Positions 44,564 to 51,567 of a DNA stretch of 51,567 nt are shown here, piece after piece. How positions within the stretch are numbered: position 1 is the first letter of the stretch; the number at the start of each line of letters is the position of its first letter. A model generated the notes under the pieces. The model was not told the origin of the DNA. It did not search any database and was given only the letters and a program-made list of their open reading frames with translations. This stretch comes from Candidatus Kapaibacterium sp. (GTDB lineage Bacteria > Bacteroidota > Ignavibacteria > Kapaibacteriales > UBA2268): positions 1-51,567 of the forward strand of contig CALBDO010000022.1 of NCBI GenBank assembly GCA_937927515.1. The letters run 5' to 3'. The translations under genes were made by a program, and so were the position numbers.

Positions 44564-46267
44564 TTAGATTTTGTCTTTTACTGGTAGTCGAATTGTAAAT
44601 GTGGAGCCTTTTCCATAGAGGCTTTCGACCTCGATGGTCCCACCGAAGCTTTTAATGATATTGTAGCTCACGGAGAGCCCCAAGCCAGTTCCTTTTCCGA
44701 CTGGTTTAGTTGTGTAGAATGGAAGAAAAATCTTCTCCATTTGTTCTTTTGTTATACCACAACCAGTGTCTTTTATTGAAATCAAAATGTTGTTGTTTTC
44801 GACTCGGGTGGAGACGATAATCTTTCCTGGTGGAGTTATAGCATCTCTTGCGTTGGTTAAAAGGTTAAGAATAACTTGTTTTAGAGAGTTCGGGTCGACA
44901 AAAACTTTTGGCAGGTTTGGTGCAAGTTTTTTTTCAAGAGTTATGTTCGAGACGTAAAGTTCGTGTTCGAAGAACCCTTCGAGGAGCTCGTTTATAATCT
45001 GATTGACGTCGTGATAGTCGAGTTTCAAATCATCTTTGCGAACGAAAGTCATGAGCTTTCGAGTGATATCGCGAGCTCGGAATGCGCTATTTTGGATATT
45101 GTCCAAGTGAGGTATCAAATCTTCAAAAGAGACGATTTGCCCAAATTTAGGATTAATAAGGTCTTTGATTAATCCAGCTTCGCTTGCGATTATGGCAAGG
45201 GGGTTGTTGATTTCGTGAGCAATACCAGCTGCGAGCTCGCCGACAGTTGCAAGTTTGCTTGCGTGCTCGAGTTGCGAGCGGGCAATATTTTTTTCCATCT
45301 CAGCAATTTCTTTCTCGCGTTCGTATTCGACTATTTTTTTTGCTCGAAGGTAGATAACAAAAAGTAAGAAAATAATAATTAGAGCGGAAAGAACTACGGA
45401 GGTCTTTTGAAATGTCGATACAAACAAAGTTTGGGGGGATTCAGAGGCAACAATCACGCACCAGTCTGTTTGTGCTAACCAGCAATAACCGTAGGGATAT
45501 GTTTTATGGTTAATCTTTGCTGTTGTTATTCCAACTTTTGGGCTCTGAGGAGGGTTGAATGGTGAATTTTCGAGCACCGAACCCAACCTCGGATTTGTTA
45601 GTTGGTATTTTCCCTCTGAGTTAATCAATGTTAGTAGCACGTCGCGGAAGACAGTCGAAGAAAGAAGGAACTCGTAAATCTTTGTTGGTTCGAGTGTTGA
45701 ACGAACAACAAAGAACTTACCGTTTAGGAGAGTCTTTACTGCAATAGTAAAATGTGGAAAATGTCGAAAGCCAAGATAGATATCTGTAATGATATAATTC
45801 TGCTTGTTTTGTAGCAATTTTTGAAACCAAACTTCATTGGAATAGTCAATATTTCGTAGGTTAGAGAATGGACCAGCGTAAAGTTTTTGAACACCCGAAG
45901 AGTCGAAAACTCCAAGGTCGATGAAAGCCTCGCTATCTTTTTGCAAACGCGCAAGGAAGTTTTCAATATTCCTTTCACTTATATCTGTAAAGAACGCTGG
46001 GGTTTCAACGACATTTCTTAGGTTCACCACTCTCTCGCGTAAAAAAAGGTCGAGGGTCTGTGCTTGCGTCTCTGCGATTGATTTTAGATGGAGATTCAAT
46101 CTTTCACGACTAATTTTGTTGTATTCTACTTGGAAGAATAGAATCAAAAGGAATAGTGGTAGGACATAGGTCAGAATCAATCGAACGAGTTGTCTACGAA
46201 ATAATGTTCGATATTTATTTTCATCAATTTCAAAGCCGAGCGATGTTCTTTGTTTGTCCGATTGCAT
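44564..46267 (-). CDS. Cache-type sensor histidine kinase
   Basis: A 567-residue membrane kinase. Two membrane segments (~29-48 and ~291-308) flank a periplasmic double-Cache sensor (FIDLGVFDSSGVQKLYAGPF, VWFQKLLQ, FPHFTIAVKT). The cytoplasmic part has HisKA with phospho-acceptor H351 (GIAHEINNPLA) and an ATPase with N472, DTGCGI (500-505) and GKGTGLGLSV (524-533). Cache domains of this type often sense small carboxylates or amino acids. It is the last gene of a four-gene operon and starts 3 nt after the receiver gene. It probably phosphorylates that receiver and the one fused to the transporter. Confidence 0.92.
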   Translation of the reverse strand: MQSDKQRTSLGFEIDENKYRTLFRRQLVRLILTYVLPLFLLILFFQVEYNKISRERLNLHLKSIAETQAQTLDLFLRERVVNLRNVVETPAFFTDISERNIENFLARLQKDSEAFIDLGVFDSSGVQKLYAGPFSNLRNIDYSNEVWFQKLLQNKQNYIITDIYLGFRHFPHFTIAVKTLLNGKFFVVRSTLEPTKIYEFLLSSTVFRDVLLTLINSEGKYQLTNPRLGSVLENSPFNPPQSPKVGITTAKINHKTYPYGYCWLAQTDWCVIVASESPQTLFVSTFQKTSVVLSALIIIFLLFVIYLRAKKIVEYEREKEIAEMEKNIARSQLEHASKLATVGELAAGIAHEINNPLAIIASEAGLIKDLINPKFGQIVSFEDLIPHLDNIQNSAFRARDITRKLMTFVRKDDLKLDYHDVNQIINELLEGFFEHELYVSNITLEKKLAPNLPKVFVDPNSLKQVILNLLTNARDAITPPGKIIVSTRVENNNILISIKDTGCGITKEQMEKIFLPFYTTKPVGKGTGLGLSVSYNIIKSFGGTIEVESLYGKGSTFTIRLPVKDKI

Positions 46268-46270
46268 AAA

Positions 46271-46762
46271 CTATTTTTCTTCATCATCCAGTTTACGCAA
46301 TTCATCGAGGATAGCAAGAGGACTATTCCCAAGTGCAATTTGAAAAATTTTTTCCATTTTTTCTTTGTCTTGTTGAAATTTCTTCTCCAGACGCGCTTTG
46401 TATGCTTCTTTAAGTTTCGTGATTAAATCCTCCAGCTCATAGGGTTTGGGAAGATAGTCGAAAGCGCCCAATTTTGTACACTCTACCGCAGAATCCAGCG
46501 AGCCGTGCCCAGTCAAGATTATCACCTCGATGAATTTATGTTCAGTTTTTAAAATTTCAAGTACTTGCTTGCCGTCCAGTCCTGGCATTTTTAGGTCTAC
46601 TATAGCTATATCGAATTTATTATTTCGCGCCAATTCTATGGCTTCTGTTCCATTGGTAGCTTTTTTTACATCGAAACCACGTAACTCTAATCTTTTGCAA
46701 ATAGAGTCGAGGAATTGAACTTCGTCGTCGACAACAAGGAGTTTAATTTTTCTTTCCTCCAT
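46271..46762 (-). CDS. Stand-alone response regulator receiver protein
   Basis: A 163-residue receiver with D12/D13, phospho-acceptor D56 (IVDLKMPG), T84 and K106, all intact. The remaining ~45 residues form a charged helix (KKFQQDKEKMEKIF) and no DNA-binding domain is present. It starts one base after the transporter fusion and ends 3 nt before the kinase. Its role could be a phosphate sink or shuttle, or control through protein contact. Confidence 0.92.
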   Translation of the reverse strand: MEERKIKLLVVDDEVQFLDSICKRLELRGFDVKKATNGTEAIELARNNKFDIAIVDLKMPGLDGKQVLEILKTEHKFIEVIILTGHGSLDSAVECTKLGAFDYLPKPYELEDLITKLKEAYKARLEKKFQQDKEKMEKIFQIALGNSPLAILDELRKLDDEEK

Positions 46763-46763
46763 A

Positions 46764-48533
46764 TTAAAAACCTATTAATGGCCAATAAATAGATATACAT
46801 AATGAATAAACGAAAACACAAGCAATTGCATATGGTATAGCAATTTTAATGAAATCTACTTGGGAGAAGTACCCAGTACTGTATGCAATAATAGTTGGCG
46901 GGCAACCAATCACAAGCCAAACAAAAGATGTGGTAGCAGGCAAAACCATAGTTATGTGTTTGATGCTGAGTCCAAGTGCATCTGAAAGAGGATACATTAT
47001 CGGCAAGCAAAGAGCAGTAGCTGCAGAATTGGACATAAAGCTTGAAATGAAAGACGCAAAAATACCAATTCCAAAATATTGAACTAATTTGCCCTGACCG
47101 ATTAACAGCGGTGCAAATTGGTCTGCAAGCCACTTGCCAGCACCGGTGTCGAGCATAGCAACACCAAGAGAAACGCCAGCGCCAAAAACCAACCAAGCGT
47201 CCCAAGCAAATTTTTCGATTATTGTCTTGAACTTGACGAAACCAAGCCCACAAATTGCAATGATTGCAAAAGCAGCAACTACACTTACGTGCAGATGGGT
47301 TAAATCGCCGATAGACCAAAGTAAAAATGCAATTGCGAAGATAATTGCTACACCTTTTTCCCTACGACTCATCGGTGGTAGCTTTGTAGCTTGTATCTCT
47401 GCGGGTAATTCACTAACTTTTGGGGGGTAAAGCAAGTAGCATATCAACCAAGTTGCTAATGAGACAAAAATTACAATAGGCAAGTGGCATATAAGGAACT
47501 CAAAGAAACCAATATGAATCCCATATTGCCTTTCAAGGAAATCTACAGCAATAGGATTACGACCTCCACCTAATATGGTTCCAAATCCCCCTGCGCTTGC
47601 ACTCAGAGGGATTAATAACGTGAAGAACTTGGAAAAATTATTGCTTGTTTGAGGAGTAATGTTGAGTTTATTAAATACAGGTATCATAGAAAAGAGGAAA
47701 ATGATTGTAATTGTGGCATCGTGAAAAACCGAAGAAAGGACAGAAGAGACAAGGCAGAGAAAAAGAGAAAACGTAATTATCTTTCTGCCGCCCATTTTTA
47801 ATATTCCAAAGAGTATACGATTGGTAAGCCCAACCTCGTTGATGATTACCCCGAACATAATAATCATCATAACGAACATAACGGCTGGGCTTGCGTAGGG
47901 AGACCAAGCTGCATCAGGCTTTTGAATGTTAAACAGTAGTAATCCACCACCAACAAGCAAAGCTGTAACACCTATTGGGATTGCTTCGGTTACCCAGAGC
48001 AAAATTATTGTCATTAGGAATGCTAAGAAGCGGTGTCCTTCTGGGGTTAAACCTGCAGGTGTAGGCAAAGCATAGATTAAAACTCCAATACCGATTGATA
48101 ATGTTAACTGCAAAATAATAGTCTTAAACGATTTGCCTTTTTGGGGCGCCTTTTCGGAAATCAAATACTTGGCTTTGGTTTTTGCTTTGTTCAATACATC
48201 AATCAACCTCTCAATTTCAACTGGCTTTTGCAAATAGTTGAACGCGTCCATCTGTGCCATCTGGACAGCATTTTCTGTATCGCCGAAGCCAGTGAGAATA
48301 ACCACTTGAACCTCTGGTTTCGTAGCTTTTATTCGTTTCAAGACTTCTTCGCCGCTCATATCGGGCATCTTCAGGTCGAGAAGCACAACTTCGATAGTAT
48401 CGTCTTTTGAGATTAGTTTCTCTACGTCCTTTCCAGATGTACGAGTTATAACCTCGAATCCACGCAGTCTGAGTTGTTCGGAGATACTATTAAGAAAAAG
48501 TTCCTCGTCATCAATAATCAGTAATTTGCTCAT
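46764..48533 (-). CDS. Response-regulator receiver fused to an SLC13/DASS-type sodium:anion symporter
   Basis: A 589-residue fusion. Residues 1-~122 are a complete receiver: D8/D9, phospho-acceptor D53 (LLDLKMPDMSG), T81 and K103. A short Lys-rich linker (~116-137) leads into ~12 membrane segments (139-589) with DASS features: TEAIPIGVTALL, ASAGGFGTILGGGRNP, AWDAWLVFGAGVSLG, SNSAATALCLP and the second GCPPTIIAY loop. Such carriers move dicarboxylates, citrate or sulfate with Na+. No frameshift or stop separates the two parts, and both are reading-frame continuous without a nearby ribosome site for an internal start. Phosphorylation of D53 by the operon's kinase could gate transport. Substrate unknown. 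Confidence 0.92.
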   Translation of the reverse strand: MSKLLIIDDEELFLNSISEQLRLRGFEVITRTSGKDVEKLISKDDTIEVVLLDLKMPDMSGEEVLKRIKATKPEVQVVILTGFGDTENAVQMAQMDAFNYLQKPVEIERLIDVLNKAKTKAKYLISEKAPQKGKSFKTIILQLTLSIGIGVLIYALPTPAGLTPEGHRFLAFLMTIILLWVTEAIPIGVTALLVGGGLLLFNIQKPDAAWSPYASPAVMFVMMIIMFGVIINEVGLTNRILFGILKMGGRKIITFSLFLCLVSSVLSSVFHDATITIIFLFSMIPVFNKLNITPQTSNNFSKFFTLLIPLSASAGGFGTILGGGRNPIAVDFLERQYGIHIGFFEFLICHLPIVIFVSLATWLICYLLYPPKVSELPAEIQATKLPPMSRREKGVAIIFAIAFLLWSIGDLTHLHVSVVAAFAIIAICGLGFVKFKTIIEKFAWDAWLVFGAGVSLGVAMLDTGAGKWLADQFAPLLIGQGKLVQYFGIGIFASFISSFMSNSAATALCLPIMYPLSDALGLSIKHITMVLPATTSFVWLVIGCPPTIIAYSTGYFSQVDFIKIAIPYAIACVFVYSLCISIYWPLIGF

Positions 48534-48545
48534 AATTTGAAATGT

Positions 48546-49109
48546 TTATTTGTTGAACTTTATACATTCATTAAGAATTCGATTTTCAATTTCGTTAATT
48601 AAGTCGGAAGTCCTTAGTATTCCAACTATTTCATTACCTCTTTTCACCAAGACCGAAAGGCACTGCCACATAATGATTTTATGTATCACCATTGGCAATG
48701 TTTCTTCTTCGTCGACACTTTCTGCAATTGGTTGCATTATATCTTCGACTTTCGTTTCCGAGGCAATTTGACATAAATCAACTGATATTCCCGTCCATAA
48801 AGAAAATTTTTCGTACAATGTTTCAATAAAGGAAGAACTTAGGTTCACCCTCGAAAGTTTTTCTACGTCGAACAAATTATTATACTTTGGTTCCAGCCCT
48901 TTAAGAATAGCGAAATGACCAACCTTGCCAATAACTTTGTTATCCTCGTCGAGCACAAGTATTGCACGAAACGGTGGAATGTTTGGTGGAGCATTTTTTA
49001 CTGCTTCGTTTAGTTTAACAATCGCATCCAGCATGGAGAAGCCTTTTTTAATGGTTGGATACTTCTCTATTGGAACCATTATATCCTTTGCTTTCTTTTG
49101 ATAAATCAT
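48546..49109 (-). CDS. CBS-pair protein
   Basis: A 187-residue protein with two CBS motifs (AKDIMVPIEKYPTIKKGFS near the start; VEDIMQPIAESVDEEETLP near 120, then GNEIVGILRTSDLINEIE). CBS pairs often bind adenosine nucleotides and regulate partner proteins, including transporters. It is the first gene of the operon and lies 12 nt before the receiver-transporter fusion. I infer a regulatory role for the carrier or the phosphorelay; a DNA-binding or enzymatic domain is not seen. Confidence 0.85.
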   Translation of the reverse strand: MIYQKKAKDIMVPIEKYPTIKKGFSMLDAIVKLNEAVKNAPPNIPPFRAILVLDEDNKVIGKVGHFAILKGLEPKYNNLFDVEKLSRVNLSSSFIETLYEKFSLWTGISVDLCQIASETKVEDIMQPIAESVDEEETLPMVIHKIIMWQCLSVLVKRGNEIVGILRTSDLINEIENRILNECIKFNK

Positions 49110-49425
49110 TATTTACCTCAAAATAATATCTTCAAAGACAATTTAAATAAAATCTAACTTAATGAAAGTTATATTGAATGGTCTGTATTATCTGTGTTGT
49201 TTGATTATAGATAGGTGATATTAATGAATGATAACAAAATGCTTATGGAAAGATTTATCGTAAATAAACAATATTTCAATCCTTTTCAGTTTTATTTTTT
49301 ATGCTCACAGAAAACAAAAGAACTTAAGATTAAAAATCAAAAATTTTATTAAATTTGAACATTACTTTTTTATAAGATTATTTTACATAGGCATAGATTT
49401 ATGATGATAATTGATTTAGAATAAA
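49110..49425. other. Divergent intergenic region
   Basis: About 316 bases of strongly AT-rich sequence between the - strand signalling operon and the + strand SPOR gene. On the + strand, TAAATTTG at 49350-49357 fits the -7 element, 69 nt before the SPOR ATG. On the - strand, a TTATTTTG-like box lies ~15-20 nt before the CBS gene. No ORF, RNA gene or repeat was seen. Confidence 0.45.
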
Positions 49426-51270
49426 ATGGGCTTAAAAATCGATAAGGGCTTGTTCGAAGAAAGAGCCTACGGAGGCTTTGAATACACCGACCCCGACGAC
49501 GAGACTTTCCTGCTCGACCAATTAGAAAAGTATCCTGGGGATTTGCCTTTTGAAAACGAGAACCTCGAGGTTGAAGATAACTTTTTGGCTTCGATTTCAG
49601 ACACTGGTGCCAACGAGAAAGTGTCTGTCGAAGAAATCACACCAAGCAACTTTGCAAGTGAAGTTGCCAAGCAACAAGAAGGAGAGGTTTCCCAAGACGA
49701 TACATCTAAACAACAAAATGTATCGTTTGAAAATGAGGAGAGGCTTGCTCGACCATACGAAAAGGCTGGTATTGACAAGGAAGAGAAAAAGAGAGTACCC
49801 TACCAGAAATCAGGTTTAATTGAGGACGAAGAAGTAGTACCTTTCGAGCGAAGTGGTTTGGAGCCCAAGGCAGAGCCCAAAATTGCGGAAGTATCGAAAT
49901 CAACCAAATCGATTTGGGATATCTTCGAAGATGTTGAAAGCGAAAATGTTACCTCTGAAACAACAGAGAGAAATCAGACAGTAATAGAACCGAAGCCAGA
50001 GCAAATTCAAGCTCAAGACGAAGAGCAGTTAATTAAAGAGCCACCTACTGAAGAGACTGAAAAAGCAGAGGACATAAAAACAGACTTGGCGAGCACGCCG
50101 CAGACAGAGACAATATTAATCGAATCTGATAGTATTGTGGGAATACCGATAGAAATCAAAGTTTCCGAGGTAAGTCAAGAAGAACTTGAGGCTGTTTTAG
50201 ATAAAGATTTTCGCAATTCTTTATTAGAAGACTTAGAGAAGAGCCGTAAGAAAAGAGAGCAAAAAGAAGCCAAGCAAGAGGAAGTCATATCAGCAGAGGA
50301 AAAAGAAATACTTCAAGCAGAATTGAACGAAGAAAGTTCAGTACCTACGGTGGAAGAGGTTACGCCAGTAGAGGTCGATATAAGTTCGATTGAACTGGAA
50401 AAGCCCTCACAAATTGTCGCACAGGAGTTTATCGAGACAGGCGAACTTGATAAGAAGAAGAAAAAGAAGAAGAAAAAAGTCAAATTTGCTAAAGAGAAAG
50501 AGCAGGTACAAACAGAAAATGCAAAAGAGGTAGTTGTCGGGTTCGAAAAAACGGAAGAGGAGTTGAAATCTGGAGAAACTCAAGAAGCTGAAGAAGAAAA
50601 GAGAAAAAGAAAAGCTCCCGTGTTTTGGCTAGTTTTAGGTGGTGGACTGGTACTGTTGTTGTTTGTCGTCGGTGGTGGGTATTTGGTCTATCGAAATTAT
50701 TTTGTAAAACAGCAATCAAAAAAGGAAATTGCCAAGAAGCCCGAACCTTTGAAAAAAGCTGAACAAAAAGCAGAGATAGCAAAGCCCGAAACTACCGCTT
50801 CGAACCAAACCGGAGAGGGGGAAATTCCTGCTCCAAGCAAACAAGAAAACGAGGCAAAAGAAGACTTATCCAAGATTGAATCCAAGGCTATTACTCCAGT
50901 AGAATCCAAATTTGGTGCAAAAGAAACCAAAGTGAAACCAAAGTCTGAACCACAAACGAAACCTACTGTGCCGAAATACATTTCAAAACAAGAAAGTAAA
51001 CCTTTTGTGCTTCCAAAGGAAGTGAGGATTGTAGAGACCACGCAAGAAGAGTATTCGATTGAAATTTTCTCAACTGCAGACCCAGAGGAAGCAAACTACT
51101 GGATAGCTCAACTACAAAAACGAGGAATTAACGTGTATCAAAAAGTTCATAAGGTAAAAAACGTCCCTTACTATAAAATTAGGATTGGTTCCTACAAATC
51201 ATTAGAAGAAGCCAGAGATTTTGCTCGTAACTTGGGATTCAGAAATTTTTGGATTGATAGGATTAAATAG
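49426..51270 (+). CDS. Membrane protein with C-terminal SPOR domain
   Basis: A 614-residue protein. Residues 1-~390 are acidic and cytoplasmic and rich in Glu/Lys, with a poly-Lys cluster just past position 340. They contain three short repeats: RPYEKAGI (109-116), VPYQKSGL (124-131) and VPFERSGL (138-145). One membrane segment (~396-422) is followed by a Lys/Glu/Pro-rich linker and a SPOR domain (~543-614, YSIEIFSTADPEEANYWIA to the end). SPOR domains bind denuded peptidoglycan at division sites. Septal or envelope role inferred; partners unknown. Confidence 0.85.
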   Translation: MGLKIDKGLFEERAYGGFEYTDPDDETFLLDQLEKYPGDLPFENENLEVEDNFLASISDTGANEKVSVEEITPSNFASEVAKQQEGEVSQDDTSKQQNVSFENEERLARPYEKAGIDKEEKKRVPYQKSGLIEDEEVVPFERSGLEPKAEPKIAEVSKSTKSIWDIFEDVESENVTSETTERNQTVIEPKPEQIQAQDEEQLIKEPPTEETEKAEDIKTDLASTPQTETILIESDSIVGIPIEIKVSEVSQEELEAVLDKDFRNSLLEDLEKSRKKREQKEAKQEEVISAEEKEILQAELNEESSVPTVEEVTPVEVDISSIELEKPSQIVAQEFIETGELDKKKKKKKKKVKFAKEKEQVQTENAKEVVVGFEKTEEELKSGETQEAEEEKRKRKAPVFWLVLGGGLVLLLFVVGGGYLVYRNYFVKQQSKKEIAKKPEPLKKAEQKAEIAKPETTASNQTGEGEIPAPSKQENEAKEDLSKIESKAITPVESKFGAKETKVKPKSEPQTKPTVPKYISKQESKPFVLPKEVRIVETTQEEYSIEIFSTADPEEANYWIAQLQKRGINVYQKVHKVKNVPYYKIRIGSYKSLEEARDFARNLGFRNFWIDRIK

Positions 51271-51440
51271 TACTTAAACATTTTTTGCCTTTATGCATCC
51301 TCCAAATTTTCAGACAAATGCGACGTTGAATCTGTCCAGATTTCTTTCGATGATATTCATTTAAATTTCCTCAGCTACGCAAATTGCTTAACTTGATTTT
51401 TGCTGAATTCATTTGGTAAAGTTTTCACTTTTGCTTACAA

Positions 51441-51471
51441 GCAAAAAGCCCGCGGCACTGACCGCGGGCTT
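51441..51471 (-). terminator. Intrinsic terminator of the - strand T9SS cargo gene
   Basis: The 10-bp stem AAGCCCGCGG / CCGCGGGCTT with a 6-nt loop is followed on the - strand by a run of five T residues (AAAAA at 51443-51447 on the + strand). It lies 24 nt after the stop of the partial - strand gene. Confidence 0.8.
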
Positions 51472-51494
51472 GTGGAATCAAGATGTGGTGTTTT

Positions 51495-51567
51495 TTACTT
51501 CGTAATTACAAATTCTTGTCTTTGTCGGAAGTGTTCGCTTGCCATCGTGATGATGTACATTCCGTTG
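51495..51567 (-). CDS. Partial CDS: C-terminal end of a T9SS-exported protein
   Basis: On the - strand the window ends inside an open frame that stops with TAA at 51495-51497. The visible end, about 23 residues, reads NGMYIITMASEHF then RQRQEFVITK. The G-x-Y-x-I/V pattern followed by a final basic V-x-K strand is typical of the type A T9SS sorting domain. The intrinsic terminator follows. The rest of the gene lies beyond the window, so the function is unknown. Confidence 0.65.
   Translation of the reverse strand, partial: NGMYIITMASEHFRQRQEFVITK

Noticed and set aside
46271-46762. NtrC-type activator for sigma-54
   Set aside because: The protein is only a receiver with a short helical tail; there is no AAA+ or DNA-binding domain.
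51446-51471. The GC-rich hairpin as a terminator of the + strand SPOR gene
   Set aside because: The T-run is only on the - strand side; on the + strand the stem is followed by GTGGAATC.

Overview
The window reads as a chromosomal segment from a member of the Bacteroidota/Chlorobiota (FCB) superphylum, plausibly an Ignavibacteria- or Kapabacteria-like lineage. The evidence is indirect: type IX secretion (T9SS) style C-terminal sorting tails on three proteins, promoters of the TTTG-N19-20-TAnnTTTG type, an ExbB-ExbD-ExbD-TonB-PstS-TPR cluster, a mitochondrial-type aconitase and a DUF3109 protein. The DNA is AT-rich and compact, with most genes on the + strand. No insertion sequence, prophage, CRISPR array or rRNA was seen. 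The exact lineage cannot be fixed from the sequence alone.

Layout. 1-5.0 kb: a tiny Cys-rich ORF, a T9SS-exported BNR-repeat protein and a SpoT-like (p)ppGpp hydrolase homologue with an eroded synthetase region. 5.1-13.6 kb: the classical yceD-rpmF-plsX-fabH-fabD-fabG-acpP-fabF-rnc fatty-acid cluster, followed by gcvPB. 13.6-20.4 kb: aconitase (opposite strand), pyrB, prmC and alaS. 20.4-23.2 kb: an AT-rich spacer with DnaA-box-like sites, then a compositionally mosaic exported protein. 23.3-28.2 kb: DUF3109 protein, rpoN, lipB, tRNA-Gly(GCC), nadK and lgt. 28.3-35.3 kb: an exported beta-rich protein, a STAS protein, and the exbB-exbD-exbD-tonB-small membrane protein-pstS-like-TPR set. 35.3-44.5 kb: a GT-C type membrane glycosyltransferase, a double-CDGSH protein, mnmE with a perfect parS palindrome right behind it, a GT-A-like protein, and a giant TPR protein paired with an outer-membrane beta-barrel. 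44.6-49.1 kb (- strand): a four-gene signalling/transport operon. 49.4-51.6 kb: a SPOR-domain membrane protein and the tail of another T9SS cargo.

The most unusual element is the - strand operon. It encodes a CBS-pair protein, a response-regulator receiver domain fused to an entire SLC13/DASS-type anion:Na+ symporter, a stand-alone receiver protein and a Cache-type sensor histidine kinase. All receiver residues needed for phosphorylation are present in the fusion, which suggests a carboxylate or sulfate transporter controlled directly by phosphorelay instead of through transcription.

Other points of note: a long inverted repeat that folds the start codon of rnc (RNase III) into a duplex, suggesting autoregulation; the parS site beside mnmE, together with a DnaA-box cluster, suggesting that the segment lies in the origin-proximal part of the chromosome; and the three-part composition of the 20.7-23.1 kb gene.
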